Assembly: GCA_030689845.1 (NCBI GenBank)
Contig: JAUYHV010000139.1
Location: 1-12,718 of the forward strand
Direction of reading: 5' to 3'
DNA from: Dehalococcoidia bacterium
Lineage (GTDB): Bacteria > Chloroflexota > Dehalococcoidia > JACQUA01
Length of the DNA: 12,718 bases
A program made the position numbers and the translations under genes. The notes under the pieces were generated by a model that had not been told where the DNA came from, made no database searches, and saw only the letters and a list, made by a program, of their open reading frames with translations. Below are positions 6,769 to 12,718 of this stretch, piece by piece. Positions within the stretch are counted from its first letter, which is position 1. Each line of letters opens with the position of its first letter.

Positions 6769-7646
6769 TGACAGGTAGAACCGCGACATGAAATATCCGG
6801 TCCTGCCAGTACCTTTATGATTTCCGGGATGAGGCGAGCAGCGTAATCCCTCCGCTGGCCGCCGCATAGAACAGTTATTAACCTTCCCGAGCATATTTTA
6901 TCGGCTGTTTCCTTTAGTTCACTAGCCAGTTTGGCGTGGAAATCAACGGGGAGCCCCATATCTCCATATTCTCCCACCGTTCCATCATAACCCCAGTTCC
7001 AGAAAATGGCTTCCGGTTGGTACGACTTGACCGCGGGAATAAAATACTGCCGAACGAGCTTTAAATATTTATCCGAAGTTAACGGCCAGGGAAGTTGTAT
7101 ATTGAAATTGTTTCCACTATTTTCGTCGCGCCCCGGACAAAAACAAAAGTACATTACATCAGGATCTGATTCAAATAATTCCCATGAACCATCACCATGG
7201 TGGGCATCGGTATCGATAATGGCAAAGCGCCGGGCTCCAAAGGCCTTCTGTAACTCCTTTATGGCAATAGCCGCCCCGTTAAAGTAGCACCCTCCTCCAA
7301 AAAAGTTACTACCGGCGTGGTGGTCACCGTAACCTGTAAAAATAAAAGCGTTATCTATCTCACCATTCCAAATCCTGCGTCCGGCAGCTACCGTTCCAGC
7401 CGCTGAATACATGGCCCCCAGGTAGACTCCGCTATTATTTACCTTTTCTACCATTTCAGGAGAATGAACCCTTGTTATCATATCCGGGGTGACAGGTTCA
7501 AGCTCAAAAGAGGACACGGGTTTTGAAGGATAATAAGCATCAAAAAACAAAACGTTGTGTTTTACCATTAAATCAGCGAGTACATCTGGAAAATCCTTCA
7601 ACCTGTTACCCTGCTGGTAGTGGAAAAATATTCCGGTTCTGCTCAT
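6765..7646 (-). CDS. Histone deacetylase-fold protein lacking the catalytic tyrosine
   Basis: The 293-residue protein has the arginase/deacetylase fold signature used by zinc-dependent deacetylases acting on acetyl-lysine, acetyl-polyamines or other small amides. The His pair is in GDHHAG (H109, H110), GGGCYFNGAAIA (117-128) matches the family's G(F)CxFNN segment, and DTDAHHGDG (145-153) supplies the zinc ligands D147 and H149. The third ligand is probably D221 in WGYDG. The place where most family members have GGY, with the transition-state tyrosine, reads CGGQRRDYA (261-269), so Gln264 stands in its position. Class IIa HDACs also lack this Tyr and are weak on standard substrates, so the substrate may be unusual or the protein a binder. 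The start has no obvious ribosome binding site. It lies 75 bases after the PAC2 gene on the same strand. Confidence 0.85.
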   Translation of the reverse strand: MSRTGIFFHYQQGNRLKDFPDVLADLMVKHNVLFFDAYYPSKPVSSFELEPVTPDMITRVHSPEMVEKVNNSGVYLGAMYSAAGTVAAGRRIWNGEIDNAFIFTGYGDHHAGSNFFGGGCYFNGAAIAIKELQKAFGARRFAIIDTDAHHGDGSWELFESDPDVMYFCFCPGRDENSGNNFNIQLPWPLTSDKYLKLVRQYFIPAVKSYQPEAIFWNWGYDGTVGEYGDMGLPVDFHAKLASELKETADKICSGRLITVLCGGQRRDYAARLIPEIIKVLAGPDISCRGSTCH

Positions 7647-7663
7647 GAATTAAACGAAAATAC

Positions 7664-7686
7664 AAAAAAAATTGCGATAGTAGCAA
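7664..7686 (-). terminator. Weak terminator-like hairpin plus T-run after the PAC2 gene
   Basis: On the - strand TTGC (7683-7686), a 7-base loop and GCAA (7672-7675) are followed by eight T residues (7671-7664). The stem has only four pairs, so any termination would be partial; it lies between the PAC2 and deacetylase-fold genes. Confidence 0.25.
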
Positions 7687-7721
7687 AACGGCTTTTCAGG
7701 CAGAGAAAAACAATGAGTTGT

Positions 7722-8609
7722 TTAAGTTGAGTGAAACCGCTCGCTCATGTCGCGTAGAAAATTTTCTATCTCGGGAGACAATATTTTTGGGGATTTGCTA
7801 CGTTTCGCGACGGATACCTCTGCATCATAGTTCTCTTCGAGGGCCTTTACCATTTCCTTGGCTTGGGAACTATTTTCCACTGCAAGGTCGAGCTTTTTAT
7901 ATTGCTCTTCACCAAGTTGTTTAACTTCGGCCAAATCTACAGACAATCCAAACATGGAATTAAAAGCCTTTAAAGCAGTATAAACACCCATATAGTCCTC
8001 TTCCATCTGGGCGTAGCTGGGCAGATGAACAAGCATGGTTATCGTCTCAATACCAAAATCACCAGCCTTTTCCGTCAGCAGGGAAGTAATCGATGTAGGC
8101 CCCTGGTACCCGCTTCCCCTGATTTTCTTGCGCCGTAGCTCCCTATCCCTGTCTTTTTTACTTGAACTGCCTGTAATCATCAAAGGCCGGGTATGAGGAA
8201 CGGAATCATACATTCCACCTATAAGACAGTATTGTGTGACCTCGAAAAACCTGAGCACTTCCAGTATTGCTTCTATGTAAGTTTCGCCATGGGCATGTGG
8301 TTCCATGCAATGAAAAAATACAAGGGCATTATCTCCCTCTCCTGGCGCGTAGTTAAGAATAGTATTGGGGATTTTCACTTTTCGCACACCACCTTTGAGA
8401 TACACAGTAGGGCGGTACCGTGTAAAATCGTAAAAATCTCCCGGACGGCTTAGTTTGCCCAATCTTTTTGCGCCGGAGGCAGATTCGATGGATGACAGGG
8501 TCAGGCTGCCGACTTTTCCAACGTCAACCCAGGGAGACAGCATGGCAAATGCCCGGGCGCCTATTATATCCGGAACGGGCTCTTTTATATCAAACACGCT
8601 AATGTTCAT
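7722..8609 (-). CDS. PAC2-family protein (proteasome assembly chaperone-like)
   Basis: The 295-residue protein looks like the PAC2 family (archaeal PbaA/PbaB-like and eukaryotic PAC2 relatives, also found in actinobacteria and Chloroflexi). Matching segments are GDFYDFTRYRP (57-67), the hydrophobic strand NALVFFHCMEPH (94-105), CLIGGMYDSVPHTRP (128-142), a GYQGPTSITSLL segment (168-179) and ETITMLVHLPSYAQ (188-201). The C-terminal third (about 225-292) is charged and helical, as in related proteins. Family members help assemble proteasomes in archaea and eukaryotes, but the role of bacterial members is largely unknown. No proteasome gene lies in this window. It starts 19 bases after the amidohydrolase stop and appears to have its own extended -10 box placing transcription at or next to the ATG. 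Confidence 0.8.
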   Translation of the reverse strand: MNISVFDIKEPVPDIIGARAFAMLSPWVDVGKVGSLTLSSIESASGAKRLGKLSRPGDFYDFTRYRPTVYLKGGVRKVKIPNTILNYAPGEGDNALVFFHCMEPHAHGETYIEAILEVLRFFEVTQYCLIGGMYDSVPHTRPLMITGSSSKKDRDRELRRKKIRGSGYQGPTSITSLLTEKAGDFGIETITMLVHLPSYAQMEEDYMGVYTALKAFNSMFGLSVDLAEVKQLGEEQYKKLDLAVENSSQAKEMVKALEENYDAEVSVAKRSKSPKILSPEIENFLRDMSERFHST

Positions 8610-8615
8610 ACGGGC

Positions 8616-8624
8616 ATTATATCA
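8616..8624 (-). promoter_or_regulatory. Extended -10 promoter of the PAC2 gene, leaderless geometry
   Basis: On the - strand TGATATAAT is a perfect extended -10 (TGnTATAAT). Six bases separate it from the ATG at 8609, so the predicted start of transcription is the A of the start codon. No ribosome binding site is present. A -35 is weak (TTGTTT, 8641-8646), as is common with extended -10 promoters. Confidence 0.45.
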
Positions 8625-8628
8625 GAAA

Positions 8629-9597
8629 CTATTTTAATTTAAACAAGTTTTCTGCGGTGTCACCAAGGATTTTTGCCTGGTTACCCGGCGACAGTCCCAA
8701 TTCCTTTATAGCTGTAACAGCTTTTTTCAGTCCGGAACCATCACTGACAACTGCGGGATAGTCGCTGCCCATTAAAACGTTATCGACCCCGTAGGTGTCA
8801 ATGGCGCAGGCAAGAGTTGACTTACCCCAGCCAACAGGCGCCGTATCGAAGAAAAGGTGAGAAGTTATCTCCCTAAATACCTGGGTACCTGCGTTCATTC
8901 CCAGTCTTTCCATTAACGTAAAGAAACCTGAGCCGCCCAGGTGACCCATAATAAATTTTATGCTTGGGAACTCCTTGAGGACGCCACCGGTGATTATCCT
9001 CATAGTCGCTATCATGTGGTCAATACTACGTGCCAGAGCGGGTGATTCAATGCCTTCCCTGGTTATTTTTCTCATGTACTCCGTCCCTGGTAAAGAGGCT
9101 GCGTGGACAACAATAGGGATATCAAGTTCTACCACTTTTCTATACAAAGGGGCAAAGGCCCTGGCATCCGGATATTTTCCTTTTGTGTTGGTATTGATAG
9201 TTACACCTTTCAACCCCAGAACCTTTACACAACGCTCCAGTTCTCGAGGTGCGGTCTCATCGAAAGGCGGTACATGTGCTATACCGATTACCCTGCGGGG
9301 ATACTTTGCCTGAATCTCAGCCATTGCGTCGTTTATCCCCGGTGCAACATCCCCGGTGGTCCAGTCATGATAACAGCCAATAGTCTGCACCGCCATATCT
9401 ATACCACCCTCGTCAAGGTGAAGAATTTGATCCTCGATGGAATGGTAAAGCCTATTTAGGTTAAAACATCGCCATTTACCGTCTTTTACCACCATAGTGG
9501 CACCTTGTTTCTCGACACTTTGCCCCGGCAGTAAGTATTTCTGAATGTTTTCAATGCGTTCCCCTGGTATGAAGTGATGATGTACGTCAATAATCAT
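8629..9597 (-). CDS. Amidohydrolase family 2 (ACMSD-like) metal-dependent hydrolase
   Basis: The 322-residue protein is a TIM-barrel amidohydrolase of the amidohydrolase-2 type, which includes decarboxylases (ACMSD, 2,3-dihydroxybenzoate decarboxylase) and hydrolases acting on carboxylated or aromatic small molecules. Metal-site residues are H6 and H8 in DVHHHF, H165 in IVVHAAS, H219 in IMGHLGG and D279 in MGSDYP. The sequence ends with the common GDTAENLFKL helix. Nothing in the sequence fixes the substrate. The ATG lies inside the end of the ATPase gene (11-bp overlap), and AAAGGTG at 9602-9608 is a good ribosome binding site four bases away, so the pair is probably co-translated. The PAC2 gene follows after 19 bases. 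Confidence 0.88.
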   Translation of the reverse strand: MIIDVHHHFIPGERIENIQKYLLPGQSVEKQGATMVVKDGKWRCFNLNRLYHSIEDQILHLDEGGIDMAVQTIGCYHDWTTGDVAPGINDAMAEIQAKYPRRVIGIAHVPPFDETAPRELERCVKVLGLKGVTINTNTKGKYPDARAFAPLYRKVVELDIPIVVHAASLPGTEYMRKITREGIESPALARSIDHMIATMRIITGGVLKEFPSIKFIMGHLGGSGFFTLMERLGMNAGTQVFREITSHLFFDTAPVGWGKSTLACAIDTYGVDNVLMGSDYPAVVSDGSGLKKAVTAIKELGLSPGNQAKILGDTAENLFKLK

Positions 9598-10081
9598 CTT
9601 TCACCTTTCCTATTTTGCTATTTGAAAAGTTTTCCGTTGTATATTGGTTCAGAAACGGGGCATCCGCCACTCCTGCCAGATCTAACAACCGGTTTTCCAC
9701 CAGTTCCCTGATATAATCAAGCATAAACTCGTCACCTATACCCGGAGCATCGGCAAAATAGTCCATGAACTCCGGCTCTACAGGTATATACGCAGAAACC
9801 ACCTCAAACACTTCCGGCCCGAACTTTGTTTTCCACTTTTCCTTGATATCATCGAGCCGCAGTTCTTCAATGTAGAGGTTATCCAGAACTTTTTGGCGTT
9901 TCCCGTTTTGCTTGATTTCGAATATATCGGATAACGATGGGCTCGGGTCTGTGGAGATAATCAGGATACGGTCACCTTTTCCGGCTAAATGAAGGGCTGT
10001 AGTAGCTGCGCATGTTGTTTTTCCCACGCCACCCTTACCGGCAAATACATAAAGAGACTCGTCTCTCTCAAGGTTTAACAT
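9587..10081 (-). CDS. Truncated ArsA/Get3-like P-loop ATPase
   Basis: From the ATG at 10081 this is a 164-residue protein with a deviant Walker A, GKGGVGKT (15-22), and STDPSPSLSDIFE (43-55). The latter corresponds to the STDPAHSLSDxF switch I region of ArsA/Get3-type ATPases, which use ATP to deliver anions or tail-anchored proteins. The middle matches the family up to PGIGDEFMLDYIRELVE (113-129). The expected next strand with D-T-A-P-x-G-x-x-L-R (switch II) is absent. Instead there is an unrelated tail of about 35 residues, and the protein stops. Full ArsA-type proteins have about 300 residues or more. The other two frames do not restore the missing motif, so a simple frameshift is not the cause; a deletion or recombination is likelier. 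The open frame runs further upstream, but those codons cross the promoter and the divergent gene. It overlaps the amidohydrolase start by 11 bases. It may bind nucleotide but probably cannot hydrolyse it normally. Confidence 0.65.
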   Translation of the reverse strand: MLNLERDESLYVFAGKGGVGKTTCAATTALHLAGKGDRILIISTDPSPSLSDIFEIKQNGKRQKVLDNLYIEELRLDDIKEKWKTKFGPEVFEVVSAYIPVEPEFMDYFADAPGIGDEFMLDYIRELVENRLLDLAGVADAPFLNQYTTENFSNSKIGKVKDDY

Positions 10082-10090
10082 AGCGCTACA

Positions 10091-10140
10091 ATATTTTACC
10101 ATACAGGGCTTTGATAAGAACAGGTAACTTGGTAAAATAT
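10091..10140. promoter_or_regulatory. Symmetric divergent promoters in an 11-bp inverted repeat
   Basis: ATATTTTACCA (10091-10101) and TGGTAAAATAT (10130-10140) are a perfect inverted repeat 28 bases apart. Each arm contains a TAAAAT -10 box pointing outward. Rightward: TTGATA (10111-10116), 16 bases, TAAAAT (10133-10138) for the dUTPase-like gene. Leftward on the - strand: TTCTTA (10115-10120), 16 bases, TAAAAT (10093-10098) for the ATPase gene. The -35 boxes overlap in the centre, so the two polymerases could not bind together, or one regulator could control both. Confidence 0.5.
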
Positions 10141-10165
10141 CCAATACCATTAAAGGAGACACGTT

Positions 10166-10693
10166 ATGCAGGACAACACCGGAGCAGTACTCTCGAAAAA
10201 CGATATCAGGGATTTGTTGAATTCCTCTCCACCCCTGGTGGAAAATCCCGCTAATTTGGAGGAGCAACTTCAACCCAACGGCATCGACCTGACTTTAAGG
10301 GATATTGCCCGCCTCAGCAGCCGGGGGACAATAGGGCAGAGAAACGCCCAGAGGGTTTTGTCGAGCTCAGAAAGAATGGTATTCGATGAGAACGGTTTTG
10401 TTAATTTAACTTCGGGTGAATACCTTATAACTTTGAACGAAATTGTTCATCTTCCCTTAAATATTATGGCTCTGGCCAAACCGAGGTCCAGTCTTCTGAG
10501 GTGTGGAGTGGCCGTCCATAACGCCGTATGGGATGCAGGGTACGAGGGGAGATCCCAGGCTTTAATGGTAGTCTACAACAGGAATGGTTTCCAACTCCAG
10601 CAAGATGCCAGGGTTCTGCAACTCGTATTTTTCAGGCTTTTCAATCCTTCAGAAGGGTATAAGGGTTATTTTCAAAGAGAGAACATGGTGTAG
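10166..10693 (+). CDS. dUTPase/dCTP deaminase-superfamily protein, probably dUTP diphosphatase
   Basis: The 175-residue protein belongs to the trimeric dUTPase/dCTP deaminase superfamily. Landmarks are QPNGIDLTL (36-44), KPRSSLLRCGV (105-115), WDAGYEGRS (122-130), YNRNGFQL (137-144) and ARVLQLVFF (148-156), ending in GYKGYFQRENM. The RSS motif binds phosphates, and D123 in DAGYEG matches the catalytic Asp of dUTPases. The Glu that dCTP deaminases carry in their GxxTLE motif is not seen; the segment reads GRSQALMVVYN. I therefore favour dUTP to dUMP hydrolysis (archaeal-type dUTPase) over dCTP deamination. The glycine-rich P-loop-like motif 5 of E. coli-type dUTPases is absent, as expected for the deaminase-like length variant. 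A strong ribosome binding site AAAGGAGA (10152-10159) precedes the ATG. Confidence 0.85.
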   Translation: MQDNTGAVLSKNDIRDLLNSSPPLVENPANLEEQLQPNGIDLTLRDIARLSSRGTIGQRNAQRVLSSSERMVFDENGFVNLTSGEYLITLNEIVHLPLNIMALAKPRSSLLRCGVAVHNAVWDAGYEGRSQALMVVYNRNGFQLQQDARVLQLVFFRLFNPSEGYKGYFQRENMV

Positions 10694-10773
10694 GCATTCC
10701 TGTCACAATCTCATCACAAAGAAAATTTAGCGGTTTTTTACCCGTTAATGGGGTCTTTTCAACTCCAACATCG

Positions 10774-10782
10774 TGATATAAT
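10774..10782 (+). promoter_or_regulatory. Extended -10 promoter of glmS
   Basis: TGATATAAT (10774-10782) is a perfect extended -10; no good -35 is visible. Transcription would start near 10789, giving a leader of about 35 bases with AGGA at 10810-10813 as ribosome binding site. That leader is far too short for a glmS ribozyme. It is the same nine-base word as in front of the PAC2 gene. Confidence 0.5.
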
Positions 10783-10823
10783 GATAGCAATATTAAAATA
10801 AATGCTTCCAGGAAACAAAGAAT

Positions 10824-12596
10824 ATGTGCGGAATCATTGGTTACACAGGAAACGAGGCGGCGGCGCCGTTAGTATTTGAAGCTTTAACAAAACTCGAATA
10901 CCGGGGTTACGATTCGGCAGGCATAGCCTGCATCAGCGAAAAAGGACTTGAGATTAAAAAGGAGGTCGGACTGCTTTCGGATGTTGACGCTAAATGTAAT
11001 TTTTCATTGCTAAACGGGCATGTCGGTATTGGTCATGTTCGATGGGCCACCCACGGCAAGGTTAACGCTGTCAATGCCCATCCCCACGTCGATTGCAAAG
11101 GTAAGATTGCCGTGGTACACAACGGTATAATAGAGAATTACCAGGAATTAATGGGCCGCTTTAAAGGTAAACATAAATTCCTTTCTGAAACCGACACGGA
11201 AATCTTACCCCACCTGATAGAAGATTTCATGGCAAAGGGGAAGTCTCTCGAAGAGGCCGTGATTGAGACCACCCGTCTTATCCACGGTTCATATGCCTTT
11301 TTAGCTATAAGCAGCGATTGCCCCGAAAAAATTGTCGGAGCACGAAAAGACAGCCCCCTTCTGGTGGGTTTAGGAGAAAGTGGGAGCTTCGCAACCAGCG
11401 ACCCCGGTGCTTTTCCCGCAGGAACAAATCGCCAGGCTTTTGTTGAAGATGGGGAAGTGTTCGTCATGACGCCTGAGAATATATGTTTTTTTAATCCGGA
11501 AGGGAATTTGTTGCAAAAGGAGTTCTCCGTCTTTAAAGGTGTACCGGCTTCCGCAGGTAAAGGTGAATATGATTATTTTATGTTAAAGGAAATAGCTGAG
11601 CAGCCAGATACCCTGCGCTGTTCTATTGAACAGGAAAAAAACTTTTTTACCGAGTTGGCCATGGACATCTTGAGGGCCAAGCAGGTGGTTATCACCGCCT
11701 GCGGCACTTCGAGATATGCTGCCCTGGTCGGGAGATACCTGTTTTCCCGGGTCGCCAAGAAATTCTGCGATGTAATAATGTCTTCGGAATTTCAATATTT
11801 TTCCGACTCAATAGATGCGGCAACACTGGTAATCGCCGTTTCCCAAAGCGGTGAAACTGCCGATGTAATGGAAGGAGTGAAAAGGGCTAAGGAAAAGGGC
11901 GCTATGACTCTTTCCATCGTTAACAGGCCAGATTCCCTTCTGACCAGGATTAGCGACAAAGTAATTCATATAAACTGCGGGCCCGAAATAAGCGTGGCAG
12001 CCACGAAGTCCTTCACAAACCAGCTGGCAATATTCTATCTGCTTGCCTATTCCATGGTTAATCAATTCGACCTTGCCGTAAAAAAAATAAACGATATATC
12101 CCATAACATGTCTTACAGCATGAACGGAACCGGCGAATATATCCAGCAAATAGCTGAATTATTAAAAGATGAGAACGATTTCTATTACATAGCCCGCGGC
12201 ATAAATTACGCTATTGCTTCCGAGGGAGCCTTAAAATTAAAAGAAGTTTCTTACATTCACGCCGAAGGTATGCCTGCGGGGGAACTTAAACACGGGACTC
12301 TTGCCTTGATCGATAAGGGAGTCCCTGTTGTTGCCATTTGTCCCAATGACTACACCTTCGATGAAATGTTGAATAATATGGCGGAGGCGAAAGCCCGGGG
12401 CGGTTTAATAATAGGGGTTTCCGACAGATATGACCCGATTTACGACCATTGGATTAAAATTAACGAGGTCGAGGAAATATTTTATCCCCTGGTAACCATC
12501 GTACCCTTACAGCAACTGGCCTACCACCTTGCAAGGAGCCGGGGAAAAAATCCCGACAAACCGAGAAACCTGGCAAAATCGGTCACCGTCAAATAA
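10824..12596 (+). CDS. glmS: Glutamine-fructose-6-phosphate aminotransferase (isomerizing)
   Basis: This complete 590-residue GlmS makes glucosamine-6-phosphate from fructose-6-phosphate and glutamine, the entry step to UDP-GlcNAc and the cell envelope. The N-terminal glutaminase domain starts with the nucleophile C2 in MCGIIGY and has YRGYDSAGIA (26-35), GHVRWATHG (70-78), HNGIIEN (99-105) and SETDTE (121-126). Two SIS sugar-phosphate domains follow: the first with ACGTSRYA (292-299) and SQSGETADV (340-348), the second with ARGINYAIASEGALKLKE (457-474) and HAEGMPAGELKHG (479-491). The chain ends in the typical DKPRNLAKSVTV. The length is slightly below E. coli GlmS (609). It is 130 bases downstream of the dUTPase-like gene and probably has its own promoter. 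A palindromic repeat begins 56 bases after its stop. Confidence 0.97.
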   Translation: MCGIIGYTGNEAAAPLVFEALTKLEYRGYDSAGIACISEKGLEIKKEVGLLSDVDAKCNFSLLNGHVGIGHVRWATHGKVNAVNAHPHVDCKGKIAVVHNGIIENYQELMGRFKGKHKFLSETDTEILPHLIEDFMAKGKSLEEAVIETTRLIHGSYAFLAISSDCPEKIVGARKDSPLLVGLGESGSFATSDPGAFPAGTNRQAFVEDGEVFVMTPENICFFNPEGNLLQKEFSVFKGVPASAGKGEYDYFMLKEIAEQPDTLRCSIEQEKNFFTELAMDILRAKQVVITACGTSRYAALVGRYLFSRVAKKFCDVIMSSEFQYFSDSIDAATLVIAVSQSGETADVMEGVKRAKEKGAMTLSIVNRPDSLLTRISDKVIHINCGPEISVAATKSFTNQLAIFYLLAYSMVNQFDLAVKKINDISHNMSYSMNGTGEYIQQIAELLKDENDFYYIARGINYAIASEGALKLKEVSYIHAEGMPAGELKHGTLALIDKGVPVVAICPNDYTFDEMLNNMAEAKARGGLIIGVSDRYDPIYDHWIKINEVEEIFYPLVTIVPLQQLAYHLARSRGKNPDKPRNLAKSVTVK

Positions 12597-12652
12597 TACA
12601 ACCTGATACCTGGCTAATTAGTGTAGTGTCTCATAAATGGCCTTACAATCTT

Positions 12653-12718
12653 TGTCATTCCGGGCTTGACCCGGAATCCAGTCTGTTGCTCTGGATTCCC
12701 GCTTTCGCGGGAATGACA
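12653..12718. repeat. REP/MITE-like nested palindromic element
   Basis: The outer ends TGTCATTCC (12653-12661) and GGAATGACA (12710-12718) are perfect inverted repeats. Inside are two hairpins: ATTCCGGG/CCCGGAAT with a 5-base loop (12657-12677) and ATTCCCGC/GCGGGAAT with a 4-base loop (12695-12714). The centre GGAATCCAG (12673-12681) also pairs with CTGGATTCC (12691-12699) around a 9-base loop, so two alternative foldings exist. Sequences of this type, TGTCATTCC...GGAATCC, are known as dispersed intergenic repeats in many bacteria, including Chloroflexota and Deltaproteobacteria. No transposase is present. It sits downstream of glmS, where it could also stop transcription or protect the mRNA end. 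It may extend past the window. Confidence 0.8.

Noticed and set aside
8193..9459. Several + strand open frames opposite the PAC2 and amidohydrolase genes
   Set aside because: They lie over well-supported genes on the other strand and have no recognisable domain or ribosome binding site.
10082..10273. Longer start for the ArsA-like ATPase, extending the open frame to 10273 on the - strand
   Set aside because: The extra codons show no family similarity and lie across the divergent promoter and the first codons of the dUTPase-like gene. The Walker A region is at the right distance from the ATG at 10081.
10694..10773. Terminator after the dUTPase-like gene
   Set aside because: ACCC/GGGT near 10740-10755 has only four pairs and a poor T-tract (CTTTTC). 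It is too weak to call.
10783..10823. glmS ribozyme upstream of glmS
   Set aside because: The leader predicted from the extended -10 is about 35 bases, far too short, and no ribozyme core is seen.

Overview
The window looks like chromosomal DNA of a bacterium, most plausibly of the Chloroflexota (class Dehalococcoidia or a relative). This is inferred from gene content: a fructose-bisphosphate aldolase/phosphatase remnant of the archaeal/deep-bacterial type, a DUF2298 'YYY' membrane protein (a family shared by Archaea and Chloroflexi), a PAC2-family protein, and a dUTPase of the archaeal type. Bacterial -10 boxes, two of them the extended form TGATATAAT, argue against an archaeon. The assignment is not proven by any single marker.

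Layout. 1-183: start-clipped and 3'-truncated fbp remnant (+). 221-3153: tightly packed + strand operon rdgB, moaA, moaC and an endonuclease IV-like TIM-barrel gene, with overlaps or gaps of a few bases. 3246-3920: DUF5343 gene on the - strand. 3921-4596: AT-rich 676-bp gap with a cluster of TTGCAAT/ATTACAAG operator-like repeats and several small hairpins. 4597-6768: large DUF2298 membrane protein (+). 6765-10081: four genes on the - strand, read from right to left as a truncated ArsA/Get3-like ATPase, an amidohydrolase, a PAC2 protein and a histone-deacetylase-fold protein. 10166-12596: dUTPase-like gene and glmS (+). 12653-12718: palindromic repetitive element that runs to the window edge.

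How the genes fit together. rdgB (sanitises non-canonical purine nucleotides), the dUTPase-like gene (keeps uracil out of DNA) and the endonuclease IV-like gene (abasic-site repair) are all genome-hygiene functions. moaA and moaC carry out the first step of molybdenum cofactor synthesis. glmS makes glucosamine-6-phosphate for the cell envelope, and DUF2298 is probably a GT-C-like membrane enzyme. The four-gene - strand block is the least understood part: a P-loop ATPase that has lost its back half, a metal hydrolase, a PAC2 protein in what looks like a bacterium, and a deacetylase-fold protein with the zinc ligands intact but the usual catalytic tyrosine replaced.

The best leads are the regulatory DNA around 3946-4210, the symmetric divergent promoter pair at 10091-10140, the truncated ATPase and fbp remnants, and the HDAC-fold/PAC2 block. 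I see no CRISPR array, tRNA, rRNA, integrase or transposase gene.
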